Assembly: GCA_947165045.1 (NCBI GenBank)
Contig: CAMUYW010000006.1
Location: 1-64,000, forward strand
Source: an uncultured Fibrobacter sp.
GTDB taxonomy: Bacteria; Fibrobacterota; Fibrobacteria; Fibrobacterales; Fibrobacteraceae
DNA length: 64,000 bases
Direction of reading: 5' to 3'
Program-made: the position numbers and the translations under genes
Notes under the pieces: model-generated
The model's database searches: none
What the model was told of the DNA's origin: nothing
What the model saw: only the letters and a program-made list of their open reading frames with translations
Shown: piece by piece, positions 37,222-46,581 of the stretch
Numbering within the stretch: the first letter of the stretch is position 1
Layout: the number at the start of each line of letters is the position of its first letter

Positions 37222-38748
37222 TTATTGTAAAACATGAATATGTCCATAAACGGAAGTGAGCATGGGGACTTCGTTTTGCCCCTTTGTCCAAATTTGGAGT
37301 ACCTTGACATTGCAGGGGATGCTTTTCCCGTCTATGTTAAATGTTTGCTTGATAAGGCTGGGCTTATCCTTTGGTACTGTGTGTCGTCGTAGAATTTTTT
37401 TGATTTTTTCCAGATTTTCTGTGGCGGCGTTTTCCTGGCTTTTTTCGTTCGGTTTATTCTCGTCGATGATTGTTCTTGGCAGGCCAAGTTTCTTTGCGGC
37501 CTTTGAAGAAAGTTTCATGACGCCTGGCGTGTAGGAGTATTCAAAAAGCATCCCGTCTAGTATGGATTCAAAGAAGTGGCTCTTTTTACGTTCGTCGATA
37601 AATTGCCTGAACATTTGGTTGTATATCGGGTGCTTTTGATCGTTCATCATCGCGTCGGCAATGTAGAAAAAGTCCTTGTCGGCCTGCTTGCTCCAATCGA
37701 AAGTTTGTAATGAAATTACGAGTTTGTCTGCAATAGCATCAAGACATTCGATTAAAAGCGGGTTGAACACACCACATTCATTGTTGTGGATCATTTCGAG
37801 CGCTTTTTCGTGAGTGAATGCGTGCTTGTAGCAGCGTTCGCTTGTGAGCGCATCGTACACGTCGGCGATAGAAACGATTTGGGCTGCTATAGGAATCTCA
37901 TCGCCTTTGAGCCCGTCCGGGTATCCTTTGCCATCCCAGCGTTCATGGTGCCATCGGCAAATTTCGTAGGCGTATTTCATCAAGGGTTCGTCTTTTCCGA
38001 CGGGTACTGCATTTAGCATTTGGGCGCAGTTTATGGTATGCCCTTTCATGATGTTGAATTCTTCGGGAGTGAGCTTACCGGGTTTGTTCAATATCTCGTC
38101 GGGAATCGTGATCTTTCCGATGTCGTGCATGGACGATGCGGTACAGATGATGCCAATATCGTTCTTGCTGATATTGTATTTTCTGCTGCGGCGTAGGAGC
38201 TCACGCAAAAGCATTTCGGTAATTGTGTTGATATGCAATACGTGCATCCCGCTTTCGCCATTGCGGAATTCTACGATATGGCTCAACATGGTGACCATCA
38301 TGCTGTTGTTGCGGGTCTTTTCGTAAATCTGGTTTAAAACGAGGTTCGAAAGGTTCTTTTGTTTTTTGTAAAGGCGTATGGTGTTGTTCACGCGATTTTT
38401 CAGCACCATTTCGTCGAACGGTCGCCCGATAAAATCGGTAACGCCGAGCGTGTAGGCGCCTTCTACGAGCGAGTGGGCCGTTTCCCCAGAAATCATGATG
38501 ACTGGAATTTCGCTAATCCATCCGTTTTTATTCATGATGGCGAGAACTTCCATGCCGTCTTTTTCAGGCATCACCATGTCAAGAAGGACGAGTGCAATTT
38601 CGGAAGTTTTTTCACGGAGCAGCATGAGCGCTTCGTTGCCGTTTTGTGCTTCGATAATATTGTATTTGTCGCTAAGTATGTCAGATAACAGGGCTCTATT
38701 CATAGCCACATCATCCACAATCAGTATAAGAGGGCGCCTTTCTTCCAT
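37222..38748 (-). CDS. Response regulator REC/HD-GYP c-di-GMP phosphodiesterase (paralogue)
   Basis: 508 residues, start ATG 38748 on the minus strand. Same layout as the protein at 31272-32789: receiver with Asp57 (LLDMVMPEKDG), HD-GYP domain with MHDIGK near 209, HHERWDGKGYPDGL and SIADVYDALTSERCYK, and a C-terminal PAS_3-like segment (FEYSYTPGVMKLSSK ... LTSVYGHIHVLQ). All metal-binding residues are present, so it should be active against c-di-GMP. First gene of an operon with the HPt protein. Divergent from the periplasmic-sensor kinase at 38956 across a 207-bp A+T-rich gap. Confidence 0.92.
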   Translation of the reverse strand: MEERRPLILIVDDVAMNRALLSDILSDKYNIIEAQNGNEALMLLREKTSEIALVLLDMVMPEKDGMEVLAIMNKNGWISEIPVIMISGETAHSLVEGAYTLGVTDFIGRPFDEMVLKNRVNNTIRLYKKQKNLSNLVLNQIYEKTRNNSMMVTMLSHIVEFRNGESGMHVLHINTITEMLLRELLRRSRKYNISKNDIGIICTASSMHDIGKITIPDEILNKPGKLTPEEFNIMKGHTINCAQMLNAVPVGKDEPLMKYAYEICRWHHERWDGKGYPDGLKGDEIPIAAQIVSIADVYDALTSERCYKHAFTHEKALEMIHNNECGVFNPLLIECLDAIADKLVISLQTFDWSKQADKDFFYIADAMMNDQKHPIYNQMFRQFIDERKKSHFFESILDGMLFEYSYTPGVMKLSSKAAKKLGLPRTIIDENKPNEKSQENAATENLEKIKKILRRHTVPKDKPSLIKQTFNIDGKSIPCNVKVLQIWTKGQNEVPMLTSVYGHIHVLQ

Positions 38749-38955
38749 ATACGCATTCCTTCAAACCCAAATACAATGCTTAATAAATGTATATAATTTT
38801 ACATAATTAGCGTAAGAAAAATGTAACTTCGTTGAAAATTGTTAACCATTATCACAACACTATTTTTGTGCTAAAATGTTCAATATTGCCGTTTTTATGG
38901 TTATTGTATATATTCTGTAATATAATTGTAAGAAAGTTTTGCAGGATGTTTGCTT

Positions 38956-41220
38956 ATGCGCGCAAAAATCTTGATAATATTCTTGTTTCTTTTGCTCGGG
39001 GAGTTTGCCTACGCAAAACCACAAAATGTCAAGGTGGGATTTTTCGCGTATCCTGGTTATCATGAAATTTCCCCTGATGGCGAAAAAAGCGGTTATGGCT
39101 ATGAAATGTACCGCCGGTTGTCCCGTTATGCAAATTTGAATTTTGAGTTTGTGGGTTATAAAAAATCATGGGACGATATGCTGAAAATGCTTGAATGTGG
39201 CGAAATTGATCTTGTTTCGCCAGCGAGCAAAACAGAGGAGCTGGAAGCGCATTTTGCATTTTCGTTACCTGTAGGATTAAATCCGGATTACATCATTGTT
39301 CGCAAGTCTGACACGGCTTTGTTGAAAGAACTCGATTATGGCATTCACCAGATGGAGTTGACGGAGCCTAGCTGGAAAAATCAGCTGTACCGTAAATATT
39401 TCGACAATGACGTGCTTGACGAGTCTGTGTTTTCCGAGCGAGAACGGGCGTTCTTGCGAGAATTCCGCGGCAAGGACCGAATGCTCAAGATTACGGTTCG
39501 TAATGCCGTTTTCCCGTATGCTTATATAGATGATGGTGTCCCGAAAGGAATTTTGTTAGATGTCTTTGCTGAAATTGCACTTCATAGCGGGCTGAAATAT
39601 GAATTTGTCACGACGTATGACAAAAAGAAACCTCTTGTGGTTCTTGATGGTCGTTTGGGCTTTGAAGGTGGAGATGATTCGTGGGTGTTTACGCCGCAAT
39701 ACTTAAATGAGCAATTTCTTGTTGGTTACGATAGCTTGTTGTACGGTATGCGTATTGCCGTACCGCGTGGTGCTCCGCGTGAACTTGCTTCCATTTTGAC
39801 AAAAGGCGTTCTGGCGCTGTCTCCTCAAGGTGTCCGTGCTAAAGTTACGAAGTATGCCGGGTTCCGTATGCCGAATTATGCAGAACCTTTGCTTCATAGA
39901 AATTCCCGTATTGCTGTGGCTTTGGCCTCTATCTTTGGAATTATTGGCCTTGCCTTGATTGCATCTCTTGTGTGGATTGCGTTTCGGCGTAAACTGAAAA
40001 ACCGCCAAGATGAACTGGACTGCAAATTGCGCGAAGCGACCGCTTTTGCTGCTGAAGCTAAAGAAGCGAAATCACAATTCCTCCTTAACATGAGCCATGA
40101 TATTCGTACGCCGATGAATGCGATTATGGGTTATTCGGAACGGGCAGAACGCCATATTGGCAATAAAGCCGTGGTTCAGGATGCGCTCAAGAAAATTCGC
40201 ATGTCGGGGGGCTACTTGCTGCAACTCATCGAAGAAGTGCTGGATATGGCAAAAATTGAATCCGGGCGAATCTTGCTTAAAGAACGCATGGTGAATTTGC
40301 CTTCTTGCATGACGGAACTCTGTGACGATTGCGTGGCCATGATGGGCCAGAAGAACATATCGTTCATCTATGATTTTTCGGCGGTGAAAAATAAATTTGT
40401 CGTAGTTAATGTGAGTAGCCTCCGTCAGATTTTGTATAACATTATTTCGAATGCTCAAAAATTTACGCCATACGGCGGTCGAGTCGTTTTTACCATAGAA
40501 GAATTGTCTTGCCAAATGGACGGCTATGCCGTATTTGATTTCGAAATTAGCGATAATGGTCTTGGAATGTCCAAACAGTTCCTGGAACACATCTATGATG
40601 AATTCGCGCGTGAACAGTCGTCAACGCAAAGCGGTGTGCAGGGGACCGGTCTTGGAATGTCCATCGTAAAGCGGCTCGCCGATTTGATGGGGGCTGAAAT
40701 TGATATACAAAGTGAAATTGGGCTTGGAACGACGGTCCATGTGCGAACGCAGTTCAAAATTGCTACAGAAGAAGATGTCTCCTTGGATCATGGCGAAAAA
40801 AACGCGCTAGATGATATGGATTTTTTGAAAGGTAAGCATGTCTTGCTTGTCGAAGATAACGAATTCAATAGGGAGGTGGCTCAGGATTTTTTGCAGGATG
40901 CCGAAATGACTGTGGATGTTGCCGAAAATGGACTTGATGCGGTGACTCGCGTTCGTGAACATTCGCCAGATTTTTATGACTGCATTTTGATGGATGTGCA
41001 GATGCCTGTCATGGATGGCTATGAAGCGACTCGTGCTATTCGATCGATGAACCCGCCTGTAAAAGTTCCGGTTATCGCGCTGTCGGCAAACGCTTTCGAA
41101 GAAGATCGCCAAAAATCACTTGCGGCAGGGATGGACGACCATTTGTCAAAGCCGATTGTGGTTGCCAAGGTGCTAGAATCGATGATTGCCTTAATGAAAA
41201 AAAAAGTTAACCTGAAATAG
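38956..41220 (+). CDS. Membrane hybrid histidine kinase with periplasmic solute-binding (SBP_bac_3-like) sensor and receiver
   Basis: 754 residues. ATG 38956 (MRAKILIIFLF) is nine bases after AGGA. Signal peptide or N-terminal anchor about 1-20. The periplasmic part (about 22-310) has two segments resembling family-3 solute-binding proteins (KVGFFAYPGYHEI ... GEIDLVSPAS, and LKITVRNAVFPYAYIDDG ... VFTPQYL), as in EvgS/BvgS kinases, but it is short for two complete lobes. One transmembrane helix at about 318-342. HisKA has His381 in NMSHDIRTPMNAIMGY, HATPase has NAQKFT and GTGLGMSI, and the receiver has Asp680 in LMDVQMPVMDGYEATR. It probably senses a small solute in the periplasm. It is the last signalling gene before the GH8 hydrolase and is not co-transcribed with it. 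Confidence 0.9.
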   Translation: MRAKILIIFLFLLLGEFAYAKPQNVKVGFFAYPGYHEISPDGEKSGYGYEMYRRLSRYANLNFEFVGYKKSWDDMLKMLECGEIDLVSPASKTEELEAHFAFSLPVGLNPDYIIVRKSDTALLKELDYGIHQMELTEPSWKNQLYRKYFDNDVLDESVFSERERAFLREFRGKDRMLKITVRNAVFPYAYIDDGVPKGILLDVFAEIALHSGLKYEFVTTYDKKKPLVVLDGRLGFEGGDDSWVFTPQYLNEQFLVGYDSLLYGMRIAVPRGAPRELASILTKGVLALSPQGVRAKVTKYAGFRMPNYAEPLLHRNSRIAVALASIFGIIGLALIASLVWIAFRRKLKNRQDELDCKLREATAFAAEAKEAKSQFLLNMSHDIRTPMNAIMGYSERAERHIGNKAVVQDALKKIRMSGGYLLQLIEEVLDMAKIESGRILLKERMVNLPSCMTELCDDCVAMMGQKNISFIYDFSAVKNKFVVVNVSSLRQILYNIISNAQKFTPYGGRVVFTIEELSCQMDGYAVFDFEISDNGLGMSKQFLEHIYDEFAREQSSTQSGVQGTGLGMSIVKRLADLMGAEIDIQSEIGLGTTVHVRTQFKIATEEDVSLDHGEKNALDDMDFLKGKHVLLVEDNEFNREVAQDFLQDAEMTVDVAENGLDAVTRVREHSPDFYDCILMDVQMPVMDGYEATRAIRSMNPPVKVPVIALSANAFEEDRQKSLAAGMDDHLSKPIVVAKVLESMIALMKKKVNLK

Positions 41221-41250
41221 CGGAAAACTAGGCCCTTAAAGGTGTGATTT

Positions 41251-41314
41251 GGAACATTATGTCAATCCTTTTACAAAAGAAGGGTTGATTTTTGGCATGC
41301 TATCAAACTATCTT
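41251..41314 (+). promoter_or_regulatory. Operator plus TANNTT promoter of GH8 gene
   Basis: GGAACA-TTA-TGTCAA at 41251-41265 (centre 41258) and TATCTT at 41309-41314, 51 bp from the centre. Lies about 14 kb away from the main hydrolase cluster. Confidence 0.55.
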
Positions 41315-41355
41315 TTACCTTGGATGGGTGAAATCTTTTTTTTAAAGGAATTCAT

Positions 41356-43539
41356 ATGAAGAATTTGGTAAAAGCTATGTTTGGCGTTGCTGCTCTCACT
41401 GCAGTGACGGCTTCTGCTGCTGGACAGTACCCGTTCCCGCAGAACATGAAACATCCGCACGGTAAGATCATTGAATACGCCGATACGGATATGATCAAGA
41501 CTCACTACGAACTGTGGAAAAAGGCTTGGTACGATGCTTCTCAGGGCTGGGTCTACGCACCGGAAGGAACTTGCTCTACCGTTTCCGAAGCTATTGCTTA
41601 CGGCATGGTTATTTCCGTTTACATGGACGACGAAGAAGTCTTTAAGAAACTCTATAACACCTGGAAGACCAATGGTGGTAACGGCGGTGGCATGAACTGG
41701 CGTATCGGCTGCAATGGCGGCACTGGTTCTGCAACGGATGCCGACGTTGATGCAGCACTTGCTCTCGTGATGGCTTCCAAGCAGTGGAAGAACGATTCTT
41801 ACTTGTCTGATGGTAAGACGATTATTAACTGGATTGCCAAGAATGACTTTGACGGCAACAACTCTCTCAAACCGGGTAACCAGTGGAATGACGCATTCAA
41901 CCCGAGCTATGCAACTCTTGGTCACTTCCGCCTCTTCGAAAAGGTGACAGGTGATTCTAAGTGGTCTACTCTTCGTCAAAAGGCCGCTAAGGATTTGCTC
42001 GCTTGCCAGGATTCCAAGACCGGTCTTGTTCCGGACTGGTGCAGCTGGAGCTCTCATCAGCCGCAGTTGACTTCTGCTGCTGTTTCTAACGATATCGGTT
42101 TTTATGATGACGCCGCACGTACTCCGTGGCGTACCGCTTGGGCTTACTACTGGTATGGCGATAGCGACGCCAAGACGTTCAACGAAAAGGTTGCTGCTTG
42201 GCTTATCCCGGAAACCCGTACTGCTAGTGGCGTGAACTCTGGTTACAAGTACTCTGGTAATGTCTATGTTGTAGATAACAGTGATATTCGTAACTTCGTT
42301 TCTTCGACGTTCTCCGGTGGCCTTGGTCTTGCTGTTTCTTCTATTGATGGTTCCCAGGCTGAAACCTATCTTGGAACCGTTTATAAGGTCCTTAAGGAAA
42401 AGAAGAGCTGCGCTACTGCACAGGGTTGCGGTGAAGGCTCTGTCGAAGGTGAAAAGTACTATCCGGCTACCTTGAACATGCTTTACCTCCTTATCTTGAC
42501 GGGTAACATGCCGAACCTCTATGACCTCACTGGTTTTGAAGCGTTCACACCGGATCCGTCCAAGGCTCCGTCCATCAAGGAAGGTGATGGTGAACATATG
42601 GAATTCGGCGATACGACTGTTGCTGTTTCTGGCCTCTGGAACTGGGGTGCATACCACGACAAGCTCGGTATCGGCACCAAGATGGTCCCGGATTCTGGCG
42701 ATTCCCCGCTTTACAAATTGACTGATGGTACTATCATTGCTCGCGCTTCTATGGAAATTGGTCCGGAACCGGAATGGACTGAAGAAAAGGCTAAGGCTGG
42801 CCTCCTCAAGTATCCGTCTGCTGGTATCGCTGTTTCCTTCAAGAAGGATGAATGCAAGAATGACGGTAGCTGCGGTGTTGACTTCAAGGCTCTTGGCATC
42901 CAGTACATCCGCGTGACGGCTAAGTCTTCTGGCCCGATCCGTATGGCAATCCTCAACACCATTACCGACGAAAACGAAAAGAAGAAAGTTGAAAACGCTG
43001 GTGCTGGTTCTGAACCGGGTATCTATGTTGACAATACTGAAGATTATGAAGCTGTTACCTACGATATGACTCCGTATGAATACGGCTTCAAGGGCTTGGG
43101 TAATGGTAAGGAAATCAATATTCTTGACTGGGTTAACAAAAATAACGCTCCGGAAGGCGGCGAAATCCTCACCTGCATCAAGGGTATCAAGTGGGAAGTC
43201 AAGGATGCCAAGGGTGGTATCGGTGAAATCTCCATCAAGGCTGTTGAATTCCTTGACGCAAGCAAGCAGGCGATTGACCCGGTTAAGGTCACGGGTATGG
43301 AAATCAAGGTTGGCCTCTACAAGGTTACCATGATGCCGCACTTCAGCGTTCGTGCTAACGGCATGCAGCTCAATATCAATGGTGCTAAGGTCGGTAGCAA
43401 CTACGCTGTCTACAATATGCAGGGCAAGGCCGTTGCCGCTGGTATCACATTCAGCAGCAACATTGCTGTCAACGTTCCGAATGCTGGTTCCTACATCGTT
43501 CGCGTTGGTTCTGAAATGAGCCGCGTCAATGTGAAGTAA
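41356..43539 (+). CDS. Secreted GH8 endoglucanase/xylanase with a C-terminal beta-sandwich and sorting-type domain
   Basis: 727 residues from ATG 41356. Signal peptide about 1-22 (ASAA). The GH8 (alpha/alpha)6 barrel (about 25-400) has acid Glu78 in STVSEAIAYGM and the ATDADVDAALAL motif with Asp128; GH8 enzymes invert and cleave beta-1,4-glucan, lichenan or xylan. Residues about 410-650 form a separate beta-rich module (FGDTTVAVSGLWNWG ... IGEISIKAVEFLD) that resembles galactose-binding-type folds such as CBM11; its family is uncertain. The C-terminal domain is a short variant of the shared one (YAVYNMQGKAVA ... GSYIVRVG). The hydrolase operator is present and the gene is monocistronic with a strong terminator. 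Confidence 0.9.
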   Translation: MKNLVKAMFGVAALTAVTASAAGQYPFPQNMKHPHGKIIEYADTDMIKTHYELWKKAWYDASQGWVYAPEGTCSTVSEAIAYGMVISVYMDDEEVFKKLYNTWKTNGGNGGGMNWRIGCNGGTGSATDADVDAALALVMASKQWKNDSYLSDGKTIINWIAKNDFDGNNSLKPGNQWNDAFNPSYATLGHFRLFEKVTGDSKWSTLRQKAAKDLLACQDSKTGLVPDWCSWSSHQPQLTSAAVSNDIGFYDDAARTPWRTAWAYYWYGDSDAKTFNEKVAAWLIPETRTASGVNSGYKYSGNVYVVDNSDIRNFVSSTFSGGLGLAVSSIDGSQAETYLGTVYKVLKEKKSCATAQGCGEGSVEGEKYYPATLNMLYLLILTGNMPNLYDLTGFEAFTPDPSKAPSIKEGDGEHMEFGDTTVAVSGLWNWGAYHDKLGIGTKMVPDSGDSPLYKLTDGTIIARASMEIGPEPEWTEEKAKAGLLKYPSAGIAVSFKKDECKNDGSCGVDFKALGIQYIRVTAKSSGPIRMAILNTITDENEKKKVENAGAGSEPGIYVDNTEDYEAVTYDMTPYEYGFKGLGNGKEINILDWVNKNNAPEGGEILTCIKGIKWEVKDAKGGIGEISIKAVEFLDASKQAIDPVKVTGMEIKVGLYKVTMMPHFSVRANGMQLNINGAKVGSNYAVYNMQGKAVAAGITFSSNIAVNVPNAGSYIVRVGSEMSRVNVK

Positions 43540-43569
43540 TTCACGAACGAAGTTCGAAAAACGATTTGC

Positions 43570-43598
43570 AAAAAGCCGAGGCGTCGCCTCGGCTTTTT
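43570..43598. terminator. Bidirectional terminator between GH8 and CE4 genes
   Basis: AAAAA-GCCGAGGC-GTC-GCCTCGGC-TTTTT: a symmetric hairpin between two convergent genes. Confidence 0.9.
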
Positions 43599-43609
43599 GC
43601 TTTGCATTT

Positions 43610-43638
43610 GTCATCCTGGAGGCACGAGTGCCGATAGG
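43610..43638. repeat. GTCA-hairpin repeat, CCTGGAGG...CCGATAGG subtype
   Basis: GTCATCCTGGAGGCACGAGTGCCGATAGG, split as GTCATCCTGGA-GGCAC-GA-GTGCC-GATAGG. Second copy of the element at 3918-3948. Confidence 0.6.
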
Positions 43639-43654
43639 ATTCATTTTGTGGGTG

Positions 43655-44908
43655 TTATTTCACCATTTTCTTTGTTACTGTCGGCATCCCTTTTGATTCT
43701 GCCTGGATGATATACACCCCTTTGGGATAGCTTTGCGGAACCTTAAATTTATTAGTTGTTCCGAGTTTTTTGCCGTTTAGATTGAATAAAGTGAACTTGG
43801 TATAGGCTTTTATGCTTTGTCTCGCCTTCGGAAGTGCTATCGATTCTACGCCTCGCAATGTGAGGCTTTTGGACATGAATTCTATGATGTAGGTTCCATC
43901 GCTTTCAGGGGTGAGAATTTTGCCGTCTTGCTCGATGGTGGCTTTGTTTCCGACGCTGCTTGTGTCGATGCGGACACGGAGCGGCACGCTTTTGGGCATA
44001 CGCTTGTGGGGAATTTCCCAGCTGACCGTGTAGCCGTTATCTGTTTTAGTAGCCGTTGCTTTGTCGAATGCGAAATGAGCTCGATGGTAGGCACCTACAG
44101 TTCCAAGCGGTGCAACCCATAAACCGTTATCGACGGCTCGTTTAAAAAGAGTCTTGATGTCATTGGGGTTAATGGCGTAAGGGTCGTACATTTTTGTAGA
44201 AACGTCGTGCTGTAGAAAAATGACCCACGAACCTTCCGTTATTTGCGGTTCCAAAGGGTTGGAGTTGTCGAATGTCCCAATATATGCTGCCGTATCAAGT
44301 GCAGAAAGCATTTCGTTTACTGAGGTGCCTTCGCGCGACCATATTTTTGCATTCATGCTCATCCAATCGGGCTCGGTATCCCAATTGTTTCTGCCGTGAA
44401 AACCGCAGTCACGGTTGATTAAATGACGCTTGTTGATGAATGTCTTTACGTTGTCGCTGTTTTCGCAGAATGGGGTGGCGAATGAAACAACTTGAATATC
44501 GGCGCCGTGTTTGGCAAGGACTGCTTCGATTGTGTCTGCAAATTGCACAACGTCTTCTTCAAGTTCTTCATCAAGTTCTTGAGGAAGATGCCAGTGCGAT
44601 ATGGTGTGGTTCCCGATTTCGTGGCCAGCGACAGCCAGTGCTGCAAAACCTTCGGCATTTTCGATTAGACGGTTTTGGAATGCCGTCAAAAAGAATGTCA
44701 CATGGACATCCGGCATTACATCGAACAATGGTTTCAAGTTAAGGACCTGAGTTTCGAGAGCGTCATCGAAAGTAAACGTTACGGCGCCTACATGGCCGTT
44801 CCAAGGTACAGTTTTAATAGGGGCTGCCATACTAAAGCCAACGAGCCCGAACGCGAGACCGCATGCTAAAGCAAATCTCGAGGACTTATGTTTTGTCTTG
44901 TAATGCAT
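43655..44908 (-). CDS. Secreted CE4 polysaccharide deacetylase with C-terminal sorting-type domain
   Basis: 417 residues, start ATG 44908 on the minus strand with GGGGTAG upstream. Signal peptide about 1-28. NodB-homology domain: TFTFDDALETQ with Asp48 and Asp49, and HEIGNHTISH with metal ligands His101 and His105 in HxxxH spacing. The C-terminal part contains an added beta-sandwich and the sorting-type domain (FTLFNLNGKKLG ... KGVYIIQA). CE4 members deacetylate xylan, chitin or peptidoglycan. Among these neighbours acetyl-xylan is the likely target, but this is inference. Convergent with GH8; the sugar porter lies upstream in the same direction, separated by a terminator. No clear hydrolase operator was found. 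Confidence 0.88.
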   Translation of the reverse strand: MHYKTKHKSSRFALACGLAFGLVGFSMAAPIKTVPWNGHVGAVTFTFDDALETQVLNLKPLFDVMPDVHVTFFLTAFQNRLIENAEGFAALAVAGHEIGNHTISHWHLPQELDEELEEDVVQFADTIEAVLAKHGADIQVVSFATPFCENSDNVKTFINKRHLINRDCGFHGRNNWDTEPDWMSMNAKIWSREGTSVNEMLSALDTAAYIGTFDNSNPLEPQITEGSWVIFLQHDVSTKMYDPYAINPNDIKTLFKRAVDNGLWVAPLGTVGAYHRAHFAFDKATATKTDNGYTVSWEIPHKRMPKSVPLRVRIDTSSVGNKATIEQDGKILTPESDGTYIIEFMSKSLTLRGVESIALPKARQSIKAYTKFTLFNLNGKKLGTTNKFKVPQSYPKGVYIIQAESKGMPTVTKKMVK

Positions 44909-45029
44909 GACTTCTACCCCACGTTATAAAAAAATACCCTTTTTTCTCAAAAAAGGGCGATTTCGCTATACTACAAATTGTAGGGAACCCCTCTAAAAAT
45001 TGAAAAAATTGATTTTTTTGCCTTCTAGT

Positions 45030-45053
45030 AAAAAGTCCCGGAAATTCCGGGAC
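45030..45053 (-). terminator. Terminator of the MFS sugar porter
   Basis: On the minus strand GTCCCGGAA-T-TTCCGGGAC followed by TTTTTAC. It separates the porter from the CE4 gene. Confidence 0.85.
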
Positions 45054-45079
45054 GATTTATTATAGGTTGAATTTTAGAA

Positions 45080-46474
45080 CTACATGGCTTCGAGTTTTTT
45101 GCCCTTGGTTTCGTGCACCAGTTTGGCGACGAACACAAAGCTTATGGCCGCAAATGCCGTGTAAATCAAGTAGGTCGGGCCGATGCCGATACCGTCCTTA
45201 CCGACGAGCACAGGGAACGACCAGCTGACCAAGAAGTTTGCACCCCACTGGGCAAGGCCGCATATTGCGATAGCCACGGCACGAATGCGGTTGTTGAACA
45301 TTTCGCCGAGCATCACCCACATCACCGGACCCCATGTAGCGGCAAAGAATGCCACGTAGAAGTTTGCTGCGAGGAGGGCGAAAATACCGCTATTGCCAAC
45401 GAGGTTGCCGCTTGCGTCGGAACCGAAGATGAAGCAGCACGCGAGAATGCCAAGCGTGACTGTCATGCCTGCAGAACCGATGAGCAAGAGCGGCTTACGA
45501 CCTATCTTATCGATGAGGAGAATAGCAGCGATAGTCATGGTCAAGTTAATAGCACTGGAAATCACGCTCGTAAGGAAGGCGTCGCTCTCACCGAAACCGA
45601 CACTCTGCCAAAGCATGGAACCATAGTAGAAGATCACGTTAATACCCACGAGCTGCTGGAGGATGGCAAGACCGAGACCTGCCCAGACAATCGGAGCGAT
45701 GCGCTTTTTACCAGCAACCGTTTCGAGAAGGTCTGAAAGCATAGCCGGCTTGTGAGTCTTGAAGGAGTCTTCGATTTCCTGAGCCTTTTCCTTGATGCCG
45801 ACGGATGCAATCATCGAAAGCACTTTCTGAGCTTCTTCCATGCGGCCCTTGCTCACGAGGAAACGCGGGGATTCCGGGAGCTGCCAGGCGGCGACACCGT
45901 AGAGGAATGCCGGGATAGCTTCGACCCAGAACATCACCTTCCAGGATTCAATGCCCATAATCAGGTTACTTGCGGAACCGGAAATCTTAACGATGATGTA
46001 GTTCGAAAGCAGCGCCACGAAAATACCGATAACGATGGCGAACTGCTGCATGGATCCTAGACGCCCACGCAAATGCGCCGGTGAAGTTTCGGCAATGTAA
46101 ATCGGAGCGATGATGGAGGCAACGCCGATACCCACGCCACCGATAACACGCCATGCGATAAAGTCATAGATGGTGAACGGAAGGCCAGAACCGATAGCGC
46201 TTATGAAGAAAAGAATGGACGCGGCGATCATACAACGCACACGTCCAAATTTATCGGCCAGGCGGCCTGCAAAATATGCACCAACGGCAGCACCAATCAA
46301 TGCGAGAGACACTGCAAGACCAAGCTGCATGTCGTTACAATTGAAATAGCCCTTAAGTGCTACGTTTGCACCGTTAATCACGGACGAGTCAAAACCGAAT
46401 AAGAACCCTCCGATGGCGGCGGAAAGGGTTATCATAACGACGTGTCCAACTTTGTAATTGTCTTCTACTGCCAT
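45080..46474 (-). CDS. MFS sugar porter (XylE/GlcP/AraE-like sugar:H+ symporter)
   Basis: 464 residues, start ATG 46474 on the minus strand. Twelve hydrophobic segments. Sugar-porter signatures: GGFLFGFDSSVINGA in TM1, GRLADKFGRVRCM in the TM2-3 loop, RVIGGVGIGVASIIAPIYIAETSPAHLRGRLGS, PESPRFLVSKGR at the central loop, QQLVGINVIFYYG in TM7, and KIGRKPLL after TM8. It should import a hexose or pentose such as glucose or xylose. A perfect 15-bp dyad 93 bp upstream of the start suggests regulated expression. Confidence 0.93.
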   Translation of the reverse strand: MAVEDNYKVGHVVMITLSAAIGGFLFGFDSSVINGANVALKGYFNCNDMQLGLAVSLALIGAAVGAYFAGRLADKFGRVRCMIAASILFFISAIGSGLPFTIYDFIAWRVIGGVGIGVASIIAPIYIAETSPAHLRGRLGSMQQFAIVIGIFVALLSNYIIVKISGSASNLIMGIESWKVMFWVEAIPAFLYGVAAWQLPESPRFLVSKGRMEEAQKVLSMIASVGIKEKAQEIEDSFKTHKPAMLSDLLETVAGKKRIAPIVWAGLGLAILQQLVGINVIFYYGSMLWQSVGFGESDAFLTSVISSAINLTMTIAAILLIDKIGRKPLLLIGSAGMTVTLGILACCFIFGSDASGNLVGNSGIFALLAANFYVAFFAATWGPVMWVMLGEMFNNRIRAVAIAICGLAQWGANFLVSWSFPVLVGKDGIGIGPTYLIYTAFAAISFVFVAKLVHETKGKKLEAM

Positions 46475-46516
46475 ATTCGTACCTCTGTTTTTTAAAAGTT
46501 AATCGTGTCGAGCGGT

Positions 46517-46581
46517 AATATAGCTATCGGCTAATTGTAAATTCAAGGTTTACAAAAGAACTCGATAGTCCAAAATGGACT
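46517..46581 (-). promoter_or_regulatory. Perfect dyad and TANNTT hexamer ahead of the sugar porter
   Basis: AGTCCA-AAA-TGGACT at 46567-46581 (centre 46574) is a perfect inverted repeat. On the minus strand TATATT at 46522-46517 starts 52 bp from the centre, almost the spacing seen at the hydrolase promoters (51). The half-sites are arranged in the opposite order, so it may bind a related rather than the same regulator. Confidence 0.4.

Noticed and set aside
45000-45014. TTGAAA-AAA-TTGATT ahead of the CE4 gene as a hydrolase operator
   Set aside because: Only loosely like the consensus, and no TANNTT hexamer occurs 51 bp downstream on the minus strand.
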